64,000 nucleotides of DNA from Parus major (Eukaryota; Chordata; Aves; Passeriformes; Paridae). The stretch spans positions 29,124,629-29,188,628 of the forward strand of contig NC_031776.1 of assembly GCF_001522545.3 (NCBI RefSeq), in the 5' to 3' direction. Each line of letters opens with the position of its first letter. Position 1 is the stretch's first letter. The notes beneath the pieces are model-generated. The model worked only from the letters and a program-made list of their open reading frames with translations, was not told where the DNA came from and made no database searches. The position numbers were made by a program, and so were the translations under genes. Shown one piece after another: positions 25,393-37,020 of the stretch.

Positions 25393-25421
25393 AGCTTATA
25401 TTATATTTTATAATATAAGCT
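25393..25421. repeat. Perfect inverted repeat, 13-bp arms, 3-bp loop
   Basis: AGCTTATATTATA (25,393-25,405), the spacer TTT, then the exact reverse complement TATAATATAAGCT (25,409-25,421). It can extrude as a cruciform or fold in RNA. It is AT-rich and lies four bases from a second hairpin. Confidence 0.9.
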
Positions 25422-25425
25422 TATA

Positions 25426-25453
25426 TTTTTCCTGCCTATATTAGCAGGAAAAA
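25426..25453. repeat. Perfect inverted repeat, 10-bp arms, 8-bp loop
   Basis: TTTTTCCTGC (25,426-25,435), the loop CTATATTA, then GCAGGAAAAA (25,444-25,453). On the plus strand an A run follows. It is a tandem neighbour of the 25,393-25,421 hairpin. The pair may be a remnant of a fold-back element or a mutational product. Confidence 0.9.
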
Positions 25454-25459
25454 AAATGA

Positions 25460-28080
25460 GTGTTTTATTATATGGCTTAATACACATGTGCTAAATAACT
25501 TATATTTTTTCAGCCATTTAGTAAAATATTGAAGTGTTAATATACTCCAACAATATCCTGCAGTTCCACTGGTTTATCTGTGGGCAAATGACTTCTTTTC
25601 TCTGCAAAAACATTTTCTTCTTTCCCTTTTCCCCAATTTCATCTAGATAGCTGTAAGGGCTTTGGGGTGGTGACTTTCCGTCATTGTTCCTCCAAGGCTT
25701 CCCAGTGTGGTCCCTGATCCTGAAAGACATTTCCAGATGCAATTCCAGTGCAAACAAAGGGATGGTTACTCTGAATATATTCCACTAAAAACAATTTTAA
25801 GAAAATCTTCTATCTAGGAGAGAACACCGTTGGCACTAGAAAAAGTGGATATGCTTCTGTTGAACCAACTTGGAGGAAATACATTAAAAAAAATTAGATG
25901 TCTTTTTCTGTTTTAAGTTTACCAAGAATTGGAACTAAACACATGCCATCTGAAGAAATCCCTTTCTCCCTCCAGCCATCACACTGAACTGAAATAAAAC
26001 AGATGTGCTCAAATAAAAAAATCTGTGCTTACTTGTTAGTTTTTTCCTTGCCTTTATTACCAACACATATGACTTGCACCAACACAGGTAAAAGCAAGAA
26101 ATATTCTTCAGAAGTTTCCCATTGCTGTATTCTGCCAATACCTGCTGTGATTCCATTCCTATAAATAATGGGTTTCTTCTGTTATATCGTCAGATCCCAT
26201 CTGCACAAAAGCCAAACTCAAAACTCAGACATTCTTACAGATTTGAAAAAAAATCCATAAAAAAAAACCAGCCCCTAGATCCGAAACAAACACATACAAA
26301 TTCAACCAGAGATGAATATTTTCAAGATTTATGATCAGTTAATGATTATAAATCATTATATTGTATGAAGAAAATAATATTGTATGAAGACAAAAACACG
26401 GTCCTTTAAAAATTATCAGTTTTGATATAGGCAAATAAAGCACTGCTTAAAACTTCATTCAAATATCCTTTCAGAAATAAGTTCTCAGGATGAGGTTTCA
26501 TAGTTTCACTGTTACATTAAGAAAAATAAGTTGTTTGTAGAACACTGTGCAGTTCATAAGTTACCAGTTATAAACTAATCCTCGATATCCAGTCCAAATC
26601 CTAAGGGAAGCTTCAAGGCAGCCACTTCTTTTTGGCAATACAGTGATGAAAGATATATTGTTGAAAACTATAAAGCCTTGGGAAAAAATTTAGCAAACTA
26701 TCTACATAGGAATGAAATGTTGAGAGCTTGGCTCATCAGCTGGGGCTTTCTGGTGAAGGAGGGGCTGCTAATATTTTTCTACAGGTTAGCTAAACAGTCT
26801 TGAAAACAAAGAGAAATGATGCACGTGAATTATTAGCAAGGCTTTCTGTATATCACAAAGGTTTGCTTCCCAGGGATCTGAGGGTGAAGATTAGGTGTTA
26901 AATGGCTAAAAACTGTCCTTTTGTAAGTCTTTCAGAGACATTATTACCCCCGATGAAGATTGCATTCAATAAAACCTACCTATGTGTGTGCATTGACAAA
27001 TTCCAGAGAACTCCTATTCACGAGGGCCCTTCGCTTTCACACTTGGTTGTACACATACAGTGTGTATGTGACACTGCACAAGCACCCACTGTCCCTTCCT
27101 GAGCCAGGCTGGCTGAGCACAGTGGAATATTGCTTTTCCAGAACACAAATAATTAGCAGAGGATTGCACCAGAACAAGCTGTCTCTACTCTCATTTCTTA
27201 CACAAGCAGAGCTCTGGCCAGAATAAAACCTGCAGGATTTTGTGGAGCAAGGTAAATACATCCTGCATCAGCTCTAGGAGAAGCCAAAGCATTTTAATGA
27301 GAGCATTTCAGTGGACACACAGGGCATTTTACAAACCAGTAAAAGATTCCCAAACGTCAAGAACGGTAGTAAAACAAAACTTTTGTACTAGATTAAAAAC
27401 TCTTAATTGCCCTCTTTGATGCTAGGAAATAACTGTGAAAAACCAGTGACACCCTTCATGGAGCCATCAGGCCCTTAGTCAGCCTGAGCCTCTCCTTTCT
27501 GCCAAAGCTTTGTACATCCTTTCCTTCACCCCATCAGCCTGTGGGACTGCTGCCATGGACTGTCCTTTGGAGGTGCAGATGTGTCCACAGTGCTGCTGAG
27601 AGCAGCCAGGCACCCCCTTTATGGGCTTGGTGTCTGGAGAGCTCTCAGGCACCACTCCACACATGCAGACCTCCCTGCTGGGTACCTTCCATCAGCACAT
27701 GGACAGCCCTAGGGGTGGCTGGCTGAGCTCTGGGGACTTTATTTTCCAGCAGAGCAGACCAAGACAACGTGGGGATGTTCTCACTGTGGCTGGAAGGTTT
27801 TGGGTGCTGCTATAATGCAAATAGTCAGATCAACTGAGATTGACTTTGCACAGGAATAATGGAAGTGATGTGAAAATTTTGTCATGTTAACACCTCAGCT
27901 AGGACTCGGAGGGAAAGAAAGCAAAATCCTGAAGCTGAGCAATCCCAGAAGCTGGAAAACCTGGAGTCAGATCTGAAGTTTGTGGCAGCATGGGTTCTGT
28001 GCACAGCTCACACAATTTGATTTGGTTTTAATTGCAGATTAATTAATGGAAAGAATTCAGAAAGCATTTGATATTTTTGG
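25460..28080. other. Noncoding DNA, no gene seen
   Basis: All open frames are under 90 codons and unrecognised. A GC-richer patch at 27,450-27,800 has short frames on both strands with no domain. About 27,250-27,420 is repeat-free, balanced sequence that could be a conserved noncoding block, but I cannot show this. Confidence 0.55.
26340..26390. repeat. Palindrome plus 14-bp direct repeat
   Basis: TAATGATT-ATA-AATCATTA (26,340-26,358) is a perfect palindrome with a 3-base spacer. It overlaps the start of ATATTGTATGAAGA (26,358-26,371), which is repeated exactly at 26,377-26,390. This is a local rearrangement in AT-rich DNA. Confidence 0.85.
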
Positions 28081-28145
28081 CAAAATCCTGGTTCCACTGA
28101 ATCCAGTGACAAATTGCCCATGGGACTTCAGTGGGATTGTGTTTT
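28081..28145. repeat. Ancient fold-back (MITE-like) amniote repeat
   Basis: AAATCCTGGTTCCACTGAAT and then CCCATGGGACTTCAGTGGGA reproduce the layout of the old palindromic repeat reading 'aatcctgctcccattgaagtcaatggcaaa...cccattgacttcagtgggag'. The arms 28,092-28,104 and 28,123-28,136 are reverse complements except for one gap and one mismatch. It is non-coding and probably predates bird divergence. Confidence 0.6.
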
Positions 28146-31100
28146 AAGGCTTTGTTCCTCCCATCTCAAAAAAGTAACCCTTTTGCCAACTTTGGGTTAT
28201 TATTGAAAAGAGACATTATTAAGAGAAGAATCTTCTGTTCATCAAATGATTGCACTGAGTAAAGTTTGATATAGTTCAGTGGCCACATCCTTCTGAACAT
28301 GTACTCAGTGGCAGTTTGAAACATATGTTTTTTATAAATTTCTCATTCAGAAACAAAGACTGACAGTAAACCCCCAAAGCTTTGATATTTATATAAATTG
28401 CTAAATGGTTGCTCTGGAAAGTACATTTCAATTAATGTGTCACAGAGCATCGCAGTTGTTTTAAAGTTTGCCGACCCAACAGCTTCTCTAGCTCTGTGCA
28501 AGTAGCTTGGGTTTTCTCTAAATCTGTGATATGGAAAACAGTTTCCTTCCATGAGTGCTCTCCAACAAGTGATTTTTTTTTAGGTCAGCTTATTTCCCTT
28601 AGATCCAGAACATGCAATAACATTAGTATTATTTTCACCCTATTACCTTTTTCAAAGATATGCCTATACTCCCTCTTGGGTTTTATGTGAGCCCTTTATT
28701 CCAGTAAAACCCTTTAGTGAGACTTTATAGAGATTAACTACTAACCAAACACAACTTTGCCCATTCGTGTGTTAGCTTTTTTGTTTCTTATGTACTCTGC
28801 TGCCGCCTCTAGGACATTGTAAAACTAGGTTTTGTTCTACAGCAAGCAGAGATTAAAGTTAGTTCTATACAACAAATAATGGTACAGGGTATAAATTGGT
28901 CACTTCTAGATGGATTTTTTGCTAATTTGGGAAATTAAACTGAAAAAGTGATAGCAAGTATCAGTTCAGTTGAAAAGCAGGTCTTCCCAGCAAAGACACT
29001 ATTGTCCTGTTTTAGTTCACTGGCTTTCCTAGATTTAGTGAATCTATTCAGCTCTTGGTTCTGCGAGCAAATAAGAAAAATCTCTTTAAAACTAACCTAA
29101 CTTTCAATTTTTCCACAGATTCAAGAGTCAAGTAGATTAGCAGGTATAAAATTCCCCTTAAATGTCAGAAACTGTCTGTGAGCTGGGAACCAGACAATGT
29201 ACTTTGGTTCCAAACCTTTTACTCTTCAAGGCATACATCAAAGTGCATTGACCAGCTCACGTCCCAAAGGGTGCTTATGTTCATGGAGAGATTACAGCGT
29301 ATTTCCTAATATTGATTGGACTGGGCTGGGGGTTGGAAAGCTCAAAGAGGAAGAATGGTTGTCCTTGAGCAGGAGCAAAAGAGTTTGTGTCACCCAGTGC
29401 TCCTGTCACCAGGCTGCACAGGTGACCTGGAGCAGATCTTGATGGGCAGGAATCAGTGGTTAGCATGTGCCTCTGCCAGTGTGCCTTTGCTGGAAGATGT
29501 CAGTCATGCTGCTACTCAGGAGACCCAAGACAAAGAGAATTGGAGAAACAATAAGGCAAAGCCATAGAAAGGTCAATCTGGACTTGGAATCAGCTAGCAG
29601 AGAGCTCATGCTACACATGCAATTCCCATTTCTCTTCAGTATTTAAATAAAATAACTACCACTCCTTCAAAAAGCCACTCTCTGCTTGAGATTGTCATCT
29701 TCTTGGCCCCACTTGGCTGCTGAAGGACTTCACTCTCCTGCTTGGCTGCTCTTGGATAGTGGGACACATCCAAGGCAATGTGACCTTTTCTCCCTGACTT
29801 CAGAAACAGGATGGATTTTACCTTCACATTATAACAACACATAATAGGCCAAATGATATGAAAAATTGAATAAGAGGGGGGAAAAACCCCCACTGCTTTC
29901 TTTTGGAGGCTTCTTATTCAAAGATGTAAATCTGCTAAATTCACACTCATGATACAATTGACATTTCTGCCTCCCTTCCCCCAAAGTCACAGCCAGCTAC
30001 AGCTCCTGCAGAACACCATTACCATATTAATACACCCTATATTGACTCCTCGGCAAAAAACAGCCACTAATTAGTAAAATTGACTGAAATGGAAACACAG
30101 TTTTCTTTCACCTGCTGGTGCTTCACTGACCAGTCCCTTTGACCTTCAGATGCTGAAATCTTCCTGATTCAAGCTCACCTTGTCTCCATCAGTGCTCCTT
30201 GCAAGCCCTGTGACCCTCTGCATGGACTTCCAAATAAAAAAAATCAACTATTGAATCCAACTTCCCTCAACATTATCAACAGAAACATGTATAAATCACA
30301 TTAGCTGAAAATCTGTGGAACACCTTTAGGTTTTGTTTCTTCTTATCCAACAAATATTTCCCATTCACTTTGGTCTTATTCAGTAAATGTTAATGCCTTT
30401 CATTTAAAACTGAATAAATAAATTGCAACCATCAGAGGATGGTTATGGAAAGTTATGCCAGAACTTGGTGTCTTGCAGTTGCTCCACAATAAGCCATTGC
30501 TTATGGTGCTTTGTTTTGTTTTCTTTTTCATTATTATTTTAAAGGAAGCAGTTATTTCTGAAGTCATATGGATAAAAGTATGATCAAAAGTATACTTATA
30601 CAATTAAATATATTCCCAAATAATGACCCCTTCTGAATAGTGCCAGGTCTATTCTGGCTTGAATGCTTTATTTATTTATTTTAAAACTAAAGATTTTTCC
30701 TTCAGAGTTTTTCCAATACACTAAATAGTGATATATGATAGTATGAAAAATGAAATCTGGCAGAAGCAGTTTAAGAAAAAGAAATCTCCATAGGAATCTG
30801 GATACAGATCTACAATTGCTGCAAGTGATGAATGCAAACCAGCACTCTCCAACTGCTAGCCTTTGAAAAATATACTGGGGAAGGCTTACCTCTAAAGACG
30901 TTTCATGCATGAAAACTAAATTTTCCCTTCTTTAAAAAGGATTTAAAAATCTAGGCTTTAGACATCTTCTTACACTTTTACCTGCTTGTAATAATTATTA
31001 TTATTATTACTCCATTTTTATACATAGGCTTTAAAGCAACTCAATATTATAAAGAAATTTAATATATATAGCAATAGAAATGCACAGTGAGGAAAAAGTC

Positions 31101-34100
31101 ACATCCAGCACTATTCCCAAATCTATCTAAGGAAAGAGCAACCCAATGGCCTCTTTCAACACATGAAGAGGAAAAGATGTAGAACAAGCAGAGGAGGCAA
31201 AAAGGAGCCAGGATTCTTTGGTCAGATTTTGTTCATTCATTTTTTAAATGGGAATAGAAACAACTTGCATCCCCTGGGTATTGCTAAAGACTTAATTATA
31301 GTTTTTTTTAATGATGTTTCAATTATACTTGCATGAAACGATAACTGCATATTGCCACACACACACAATTATTCATTTGTAGCCCAGTAACACATTTCCA
31401 GTGTAGTCTTATCCTCTGAGAAATTATAGACCCCGCCCTACAGAGATTAAAAAATAATAATAATTCATTATTGTTTGAAACTAAGATAATCATATCTACC
31501 AGATGGGCAATTTGTAGGAAGCTATTTGTTGCTTTTGGTGCAGGAATACTTGGATTTATATGTACACACATCCAGTTTGTGCCAAGTGCCAGTAGATGGA
31601 GCTAAAGAATACAGGCACTTTTGCAGGTTTGGAGGGTCAATGGAAGAGAGAAAGTTCCCTCCTGCTTTGCAGCTTGTACCAGGATTTGAGTATAATTCAG
31701 ATAACATTCTCACAATCCCACCCTAATTCCATTGCCAAGTTTGCTTCCAGTTCCCAGCTGCACTGGAGCACCAGCTCTGCCAGGAAGAGCTGGTCACTGC
31801 ACATCCTGCAAGGCTCCGTGAATCTTCTCTTGACTGCCAGAGTCAAAAAATCCAGTGAAGAAAACTTTGGGATTTTACATAGTGATTCAAAACTTGATTT
31901 GAAAATTTAGTTTTTTCCAGTAAATTTTCTCCAGAGATTCCGAAATTCTAATTTGGTTACCACTGAGCAATAATGTGCTCACCTAATGTTGCCCCTTCCC
32001 TTAGTGATGACCAGAAATTCATCTCTTCTCATACCTAAACATTCTGTGAAGCTTTTAGATCAGTGGATCTCAATAAACCAATAAAACTGATATCAAATAG
32101 ATGAGTTCTAGAGCTGTGCAGGGCAGTGATCTCCCTCCCTTCCTGCTTACCCTACATCAGGTGCTGATATCTTTTTGTTCCTGTAACATCCACATTGGAC
32201 AAAAAGCTGTGGGACCTTTATGAAAGGAGAAACCTGAACTTAAGATCCTGTCATTCAAATACAAACTTTCATGTGTAGTTGATGTTTCTCCTTTTCTTTT
32301 AATTTTCTGCAAAAAGTATTCATAAATAGAGAATACTTCTAGAAGATAACAAGGTGTGGCTGTTGAATTAAGATATTGTTCAGTTAGTAAATTCTTAGCG
32401 TTACAAACAAAAGCGCATTCAAAATGACTTTAGAAGTAATTTGCTGAGAATTTGTCTTTCACAGCTCTCAAGATCTGACTCAACAAACATCTTCCAACAG
32501 AAGCTGTTACTTGAGGTTTAGATGTATCAGCAGCTCTCCCCACCGTGATCAGTGACACGCTTCAGATTCTAAAAGGATAGCTATTTTTCTCCAAGTCATC
32601 TTGTTCATCTTAGGTTGCCCTTGACACAATAAGGGAAATTTAGCAGAGCAAGGAAGACAAAACTTCTCCAAATCTCAGAGCACTGCTGGTGCTGGTGCTG
32701 GAATTAGAGGCTGCATTGGAGCCACAGTGGCCCTGCAGAGCTTGGGGGCCTGGAGAGCTGCCTCAGTACAGCTGGGAGCAGGCTGGAGCCAGGTCTCAGT
32801 TCCCTGAGGTTGTTAAAACAAAACCAATGCTAATTTTCATTTTTGCTTGGGGTGATTTTCTTTACCTTAACTCATCCTCTTGGAAATAAATAAATGCATG
32901 CAAACTGCTTGGCCTTGTCCCCACGGTGAAGGTTTCTGGCCCTGGAGTCAGACTGCGGCCATGCACAAATTAATGTGACATCCAGCACAAGTGAAAGGAA
33001 GGAAGTCAGCATCTGTAGAGTGGGCAATCTGACAACATGGTGGTTGGAGAGGAGCATCCATCAGACCCACAAATGGTTCTGATAGCTGTGAAAAAATCCT
33101 TCCCACCCATGGGCAGCTCTCCCCTTCTCATCATCCTTTTTTTCCTACCCTGAGTGTCTGCCTGCTCAGCTACATAAATTGGTTTTGTCTCACCTGGCAG
33201 CTGAATAAGGGCATGAAGCTTAAGTGGAGTGGATTTTTAACAGGCATTTTTAGACAGATGGCTGCAGGACTTTGGGGGTAAACTCCCCTGCCATTAGAGG
33301 CATGAAAATTTCCTTTGCTGCTCCACATGCTGCTATGTGCTGACCCAGCTGATTACTCTTCACAGACTGCATAAACTGAGAGTTTATTTATAGATACATA
33401 AATACATATAAACTTCAGTGGGTTTACCCAGGCCATCAGTAACTGCTAAAGGAGGAAGTGGTGACTTTTTCCAGAGGCAGATCCTAGGCTATGTAGGTCT
33501 TTAAAGGCCACAACCCAGTGTGAGAAAACTGCAGGCCATTAGGACAGAGCTTTTGGAGCAACAGGTGCTAAAAGATGAAAGGACAGTACAGTAAGGGAAG
33601 TACCTGCCCTGTAAGTGGTGCAACTTGTTTGCCAATTCAGATTGAAAGCCAGTACTCCCTCATTTTACTTTGGGTACCAAACATTAAAAGGAAGAGAATG
33701 AAAACAAGAAGGTTGGGTCAACAATATATTTTCTTTCAAGGAGATGTTCCTTTCATCCCTCTCTCTGGGAATGGATATTAAGAAATACTTTTCTTCTTGC
33801 TATAGTGATGCCTCAAAGAGAGAATTAAGTGACATCTTGGTAACTGCTTATGACTCAAGAGCAAGATTTTGAATGCTGGCACATGGTGCACACTTTACTG
33901 TGGCAATTGTGCAAGCTCAGATTTATTGGGACAGTCCCTTGTATCAGTCCAAAGACTGTCACATCCCGTTTTCACTAGTGTCATGCAATTAATCTTCCCT
34001 TGACTTGGAGTCAGACCTCATCATTCTAAATAGCATAATAGATTTTTAAATGAGAACATTAATAACAAGGTCTCTCTATTATTTACCTTGGCTGGAGTAA

Positions 34101-36967
34101 TGAAAGCCAAAAAGGAGATGGCTACTCCCAAGGGCAGGCAAGGAGAGGCGTAAGAAGGAAATGAAGGTTGTTGACCTTCCTGCAGAAGAGCCCAGGGAAA
34201 GGGTATGATTTGCAGAGCTTCAGTTCATCACTGAAAAAGAGGTTGTTGTAATTTTTATTAAGTACTTTGGAAGCGCTTCCATACGATGGTGATGTGGGCC
34301 ATAGGCATTCTTAGATAGCTCTATTAAACAATAAAAGCATAAAGGTATAATATGCCAGTCTTTTTTAAAATAAAGAGAGCTATGTTCAACTGGAATTTCT
34401 TCTGCCAGTAATAGGACTTAATAGTTTATTTAAATTTGACAATATAAGAATGCTGAGGAGGATTTTTGCAAATCAGCTCCAGTTTTTGGGTTGTATTACA
34501 AGAGTTTAAGTAAAAAGCCAGAGGCAACAAATCCATCTGAACAGACTTTGGTAAGCTGGGAGAGTATAAGATACTTTACATTCCATGCCTGTATCCCTAC
34601 TCTTTCTGAGTTGTATGTAAAATGCAGATATTTCTGTAGATATGGGAACACAGTACACAAGGCAATGAAATTGTGACACCTCATTCACATACCAAATAAG
34701 AACAGAAGCAGCACAATATCAATCCAGCTTCATGACAAAAACTGTGAAGAGAGTAAAATGGCAAAAAAACCCACAACCTTTTATAAAGGACAGGGTTAAA
34801 ACTAGATTGTCATTCTAACTTTCTGCCTCTATACTCCATTAAAATGAAAGGGCTAATAAGAAATTCATTTCAGAGTTAAGTCACAATTATCTAAACTCTA
34901 TTGAGGACAAGGAGTGAATGCAGATTATCACAATTTCAAGAAATCAATGCATTTTTCAGGGAAATGCAGGAACAGTGCCACAACTAGAGGCCAGATGCTG
35001 TGACTGATGGAAAAAAGCTGTTCTCTGAGAGGCTTCAAACCCATTTCAGAGCATGGAGTGGCAAGTGGAGGAGATCTTCTACCAAAATTTATTCCCTTTG
35101 GTACTTCACTGCCCTTACTAGCCAAGGTGATGCTATCCAGCTGGAAACACAGGACCTGAGCCAGGTTTGTTTGTACTAGCAGGGGTTGGAATAACCTCCC
35201 TGTGAGTGGTGACCAAGCACCAGGGGTGAGCCATTGAGGGAACGTGCCTGAAACATGTTGGAGAGTGTTCCTTGCTCCTGCTTAACAGCTAGAAGGAAAA
35301 GGTCCCTGAAAGCCTATAGAGATATGTAATAGAAATTGGCCACAAAGAGCTTTCAGTGCAAATGCTGGAGTGGAGCAAGAATTTCAGTAAACAGAGTTAA
35401 GCCCAGCTCACAGGGAATGAATGGTTCTGACTAGAGCCATCAGAGAGGAAAATCTGGGAATACAGGCATTGCAGTCATATCCTGAGGTACCTGGAGTCTC
35501 CAAATAGTATGAGAGATTTAGAAAATGTTTTCAGGACAATGTGCTGGTCTTGATTACTCTTTACAGATGAATTCTCTAGACAAGGTACAAAATACCCTAA
35601 TGTTTTAGTATTGTACACCTCTTCCAGCCTCTCTATTTTTCTTTTGTGCCATCTCTTCTAACATCAATGACAGCAGTACCACAGCTGGGAGAATCAGAAA
35701 AGGAGACATGAAATACGGTCAGTCAGAGTGACACACTTTACTTTTATTATTTCAAATGACAAATTTGATTTGAGGGCTTTTGGGGGGTACTAGTCTTAAT
35801 TTATAACAAAAGATGTTGAAATTGATGAATACCATAGATCATTGTATTCCAGAATGGCACCTTGAAATGTTAAAAGCATTAATCTAAAATGATATACTAT
35901 ATCCAGAAACTGAAATAGGCAAGTATGACTTTTCCTCCTTCCAAAAATTCATTGAATGAAATCCACCACAGGACAATACAGCTTTCTAAAAGTTTCATGT
36001 CTCAGATTTCATGTAATTTCAAAGTTATTTCCCAATTGATCTGTAACTTGCAAACAGCAATTAGCAGAAACAGATCTTAATAATCATATCACCATCATTA
36101 TAATATCCTTTTCTATGGCATATTTTCTCTGATGATTCCTAGAGCACTTTGTAAATCACAAAGTGATATCATCAAGCATGCTGCCAGTTCTTGACAGCAG
36201 GAAAAGGAAAGGGACTTGCTGAAAACAGCTATTTATTTTGTGTTTGCTGACCTGAAAGAACAATCCATGAAACCAAGGAAAAGAACACAAAACAGTCAGG
36301 ACAGGACAGTCTAGAATCACTTGATTACCCCAGGCTGTGTAGGGGTGGGAGATACTGATAGGAAGAGAGATATTTGCTATCATATTCTTTTAAAAGCACC
36401 CGGACACCCTTATTAATCTCATGGATAAATGTATGAGATACCCGCAACTCAAGGGTCACAAGATGTCCTAAGGAATTTCCAGTTGAAATAGACATGACAG
36501 CCAGAGAGCAGGAAAGGAGGAATATTATCATATCCAGTCATACATAAGGTTTTGAAACACCTACAGATTATGTGCAATCAGGCTCACCCCTATCACTGGA
36601 TTAGGGGTATTTTAGCTCCCTTGTGTGCCACATGTCCTGGTGTCACACGTGGTGATGGCAATACCCATCTCTGTCCTGTATGCAGAGGGAGTCTGTAGCA
36701 GACCTGAGAAAATAATCCACCTTCAATGCCCAAAACACTGAATGGAGTCAGACAAAGCAAAAAAATTCCTCTGCTTTTGTGATCCAGCTCCTCCTGTAAC
36801 AAACACCCACTATGCCTTTGGCTGCTACAGGGGAACAGACACACAGCTCAGAAATCAGTTCTGGAGAAAAATACACCACCTGAGAGTCCAGTCACTTTTC
36901 TGTCACTGTTACAGTGCCCCCTAAATTCTCAGAGTGACGGGTCTTCCTCTGCAGCCTTTCTTCTGCT
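28146..36967. other. Noncoding DNA, no gene seen
   Basis: No exon or RNA gene is supported; open frames are 104 codons or fewer (31,596-31,910) and unrecognised. Candidate regulatory-looking, repeat-free blocks are 28,380-28,490, 30,000-30,110 and 34,230-34,380, chosen only by texture. An ATT-type run occurs near 31.0 kb. A weak fragment at 32,240-32,285 may be another palindromic-repeat relic. Confidence 0.5.
30990..31009. repeat. (ATT)n microsatellite
   Basis: A short run of about six ATT/TAT trinucleotide units in AT-rich sequence. It is a simple repeat. Confidence 0.8.
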
Positions 36968-37020
36968 CAAAGCCCCAGTGAAGTCAATAGCAAATGCTGT
37001 CAGGATGCAGAACCAGGACC
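36963..37020. repeat. Possible copy of the same palindromic repeat family
   Basis: CTGCTCAAAGCCCCAGTGAA followed by GTCAATAGCAAA parallels 'ctgctcccattgaagtcaatggcaaa'. CAGGATGCAGAACCAGGACC parallels the far end, 'gggagcaggatcaggccc'. The central arm is decayed, so hairpin potential is weak. It looks like the family seen at 28.1 kb. Confidence 0.45.

Noticed and set aside
35180..35215. GGGGTTGGAATAACCTCCCTG, reminiscent of the avian CR1 3' region
   Set aside because: Only a short match. The usual following 'gaggtcccttccaac' and terminal 'attctatg' repeats are missing.
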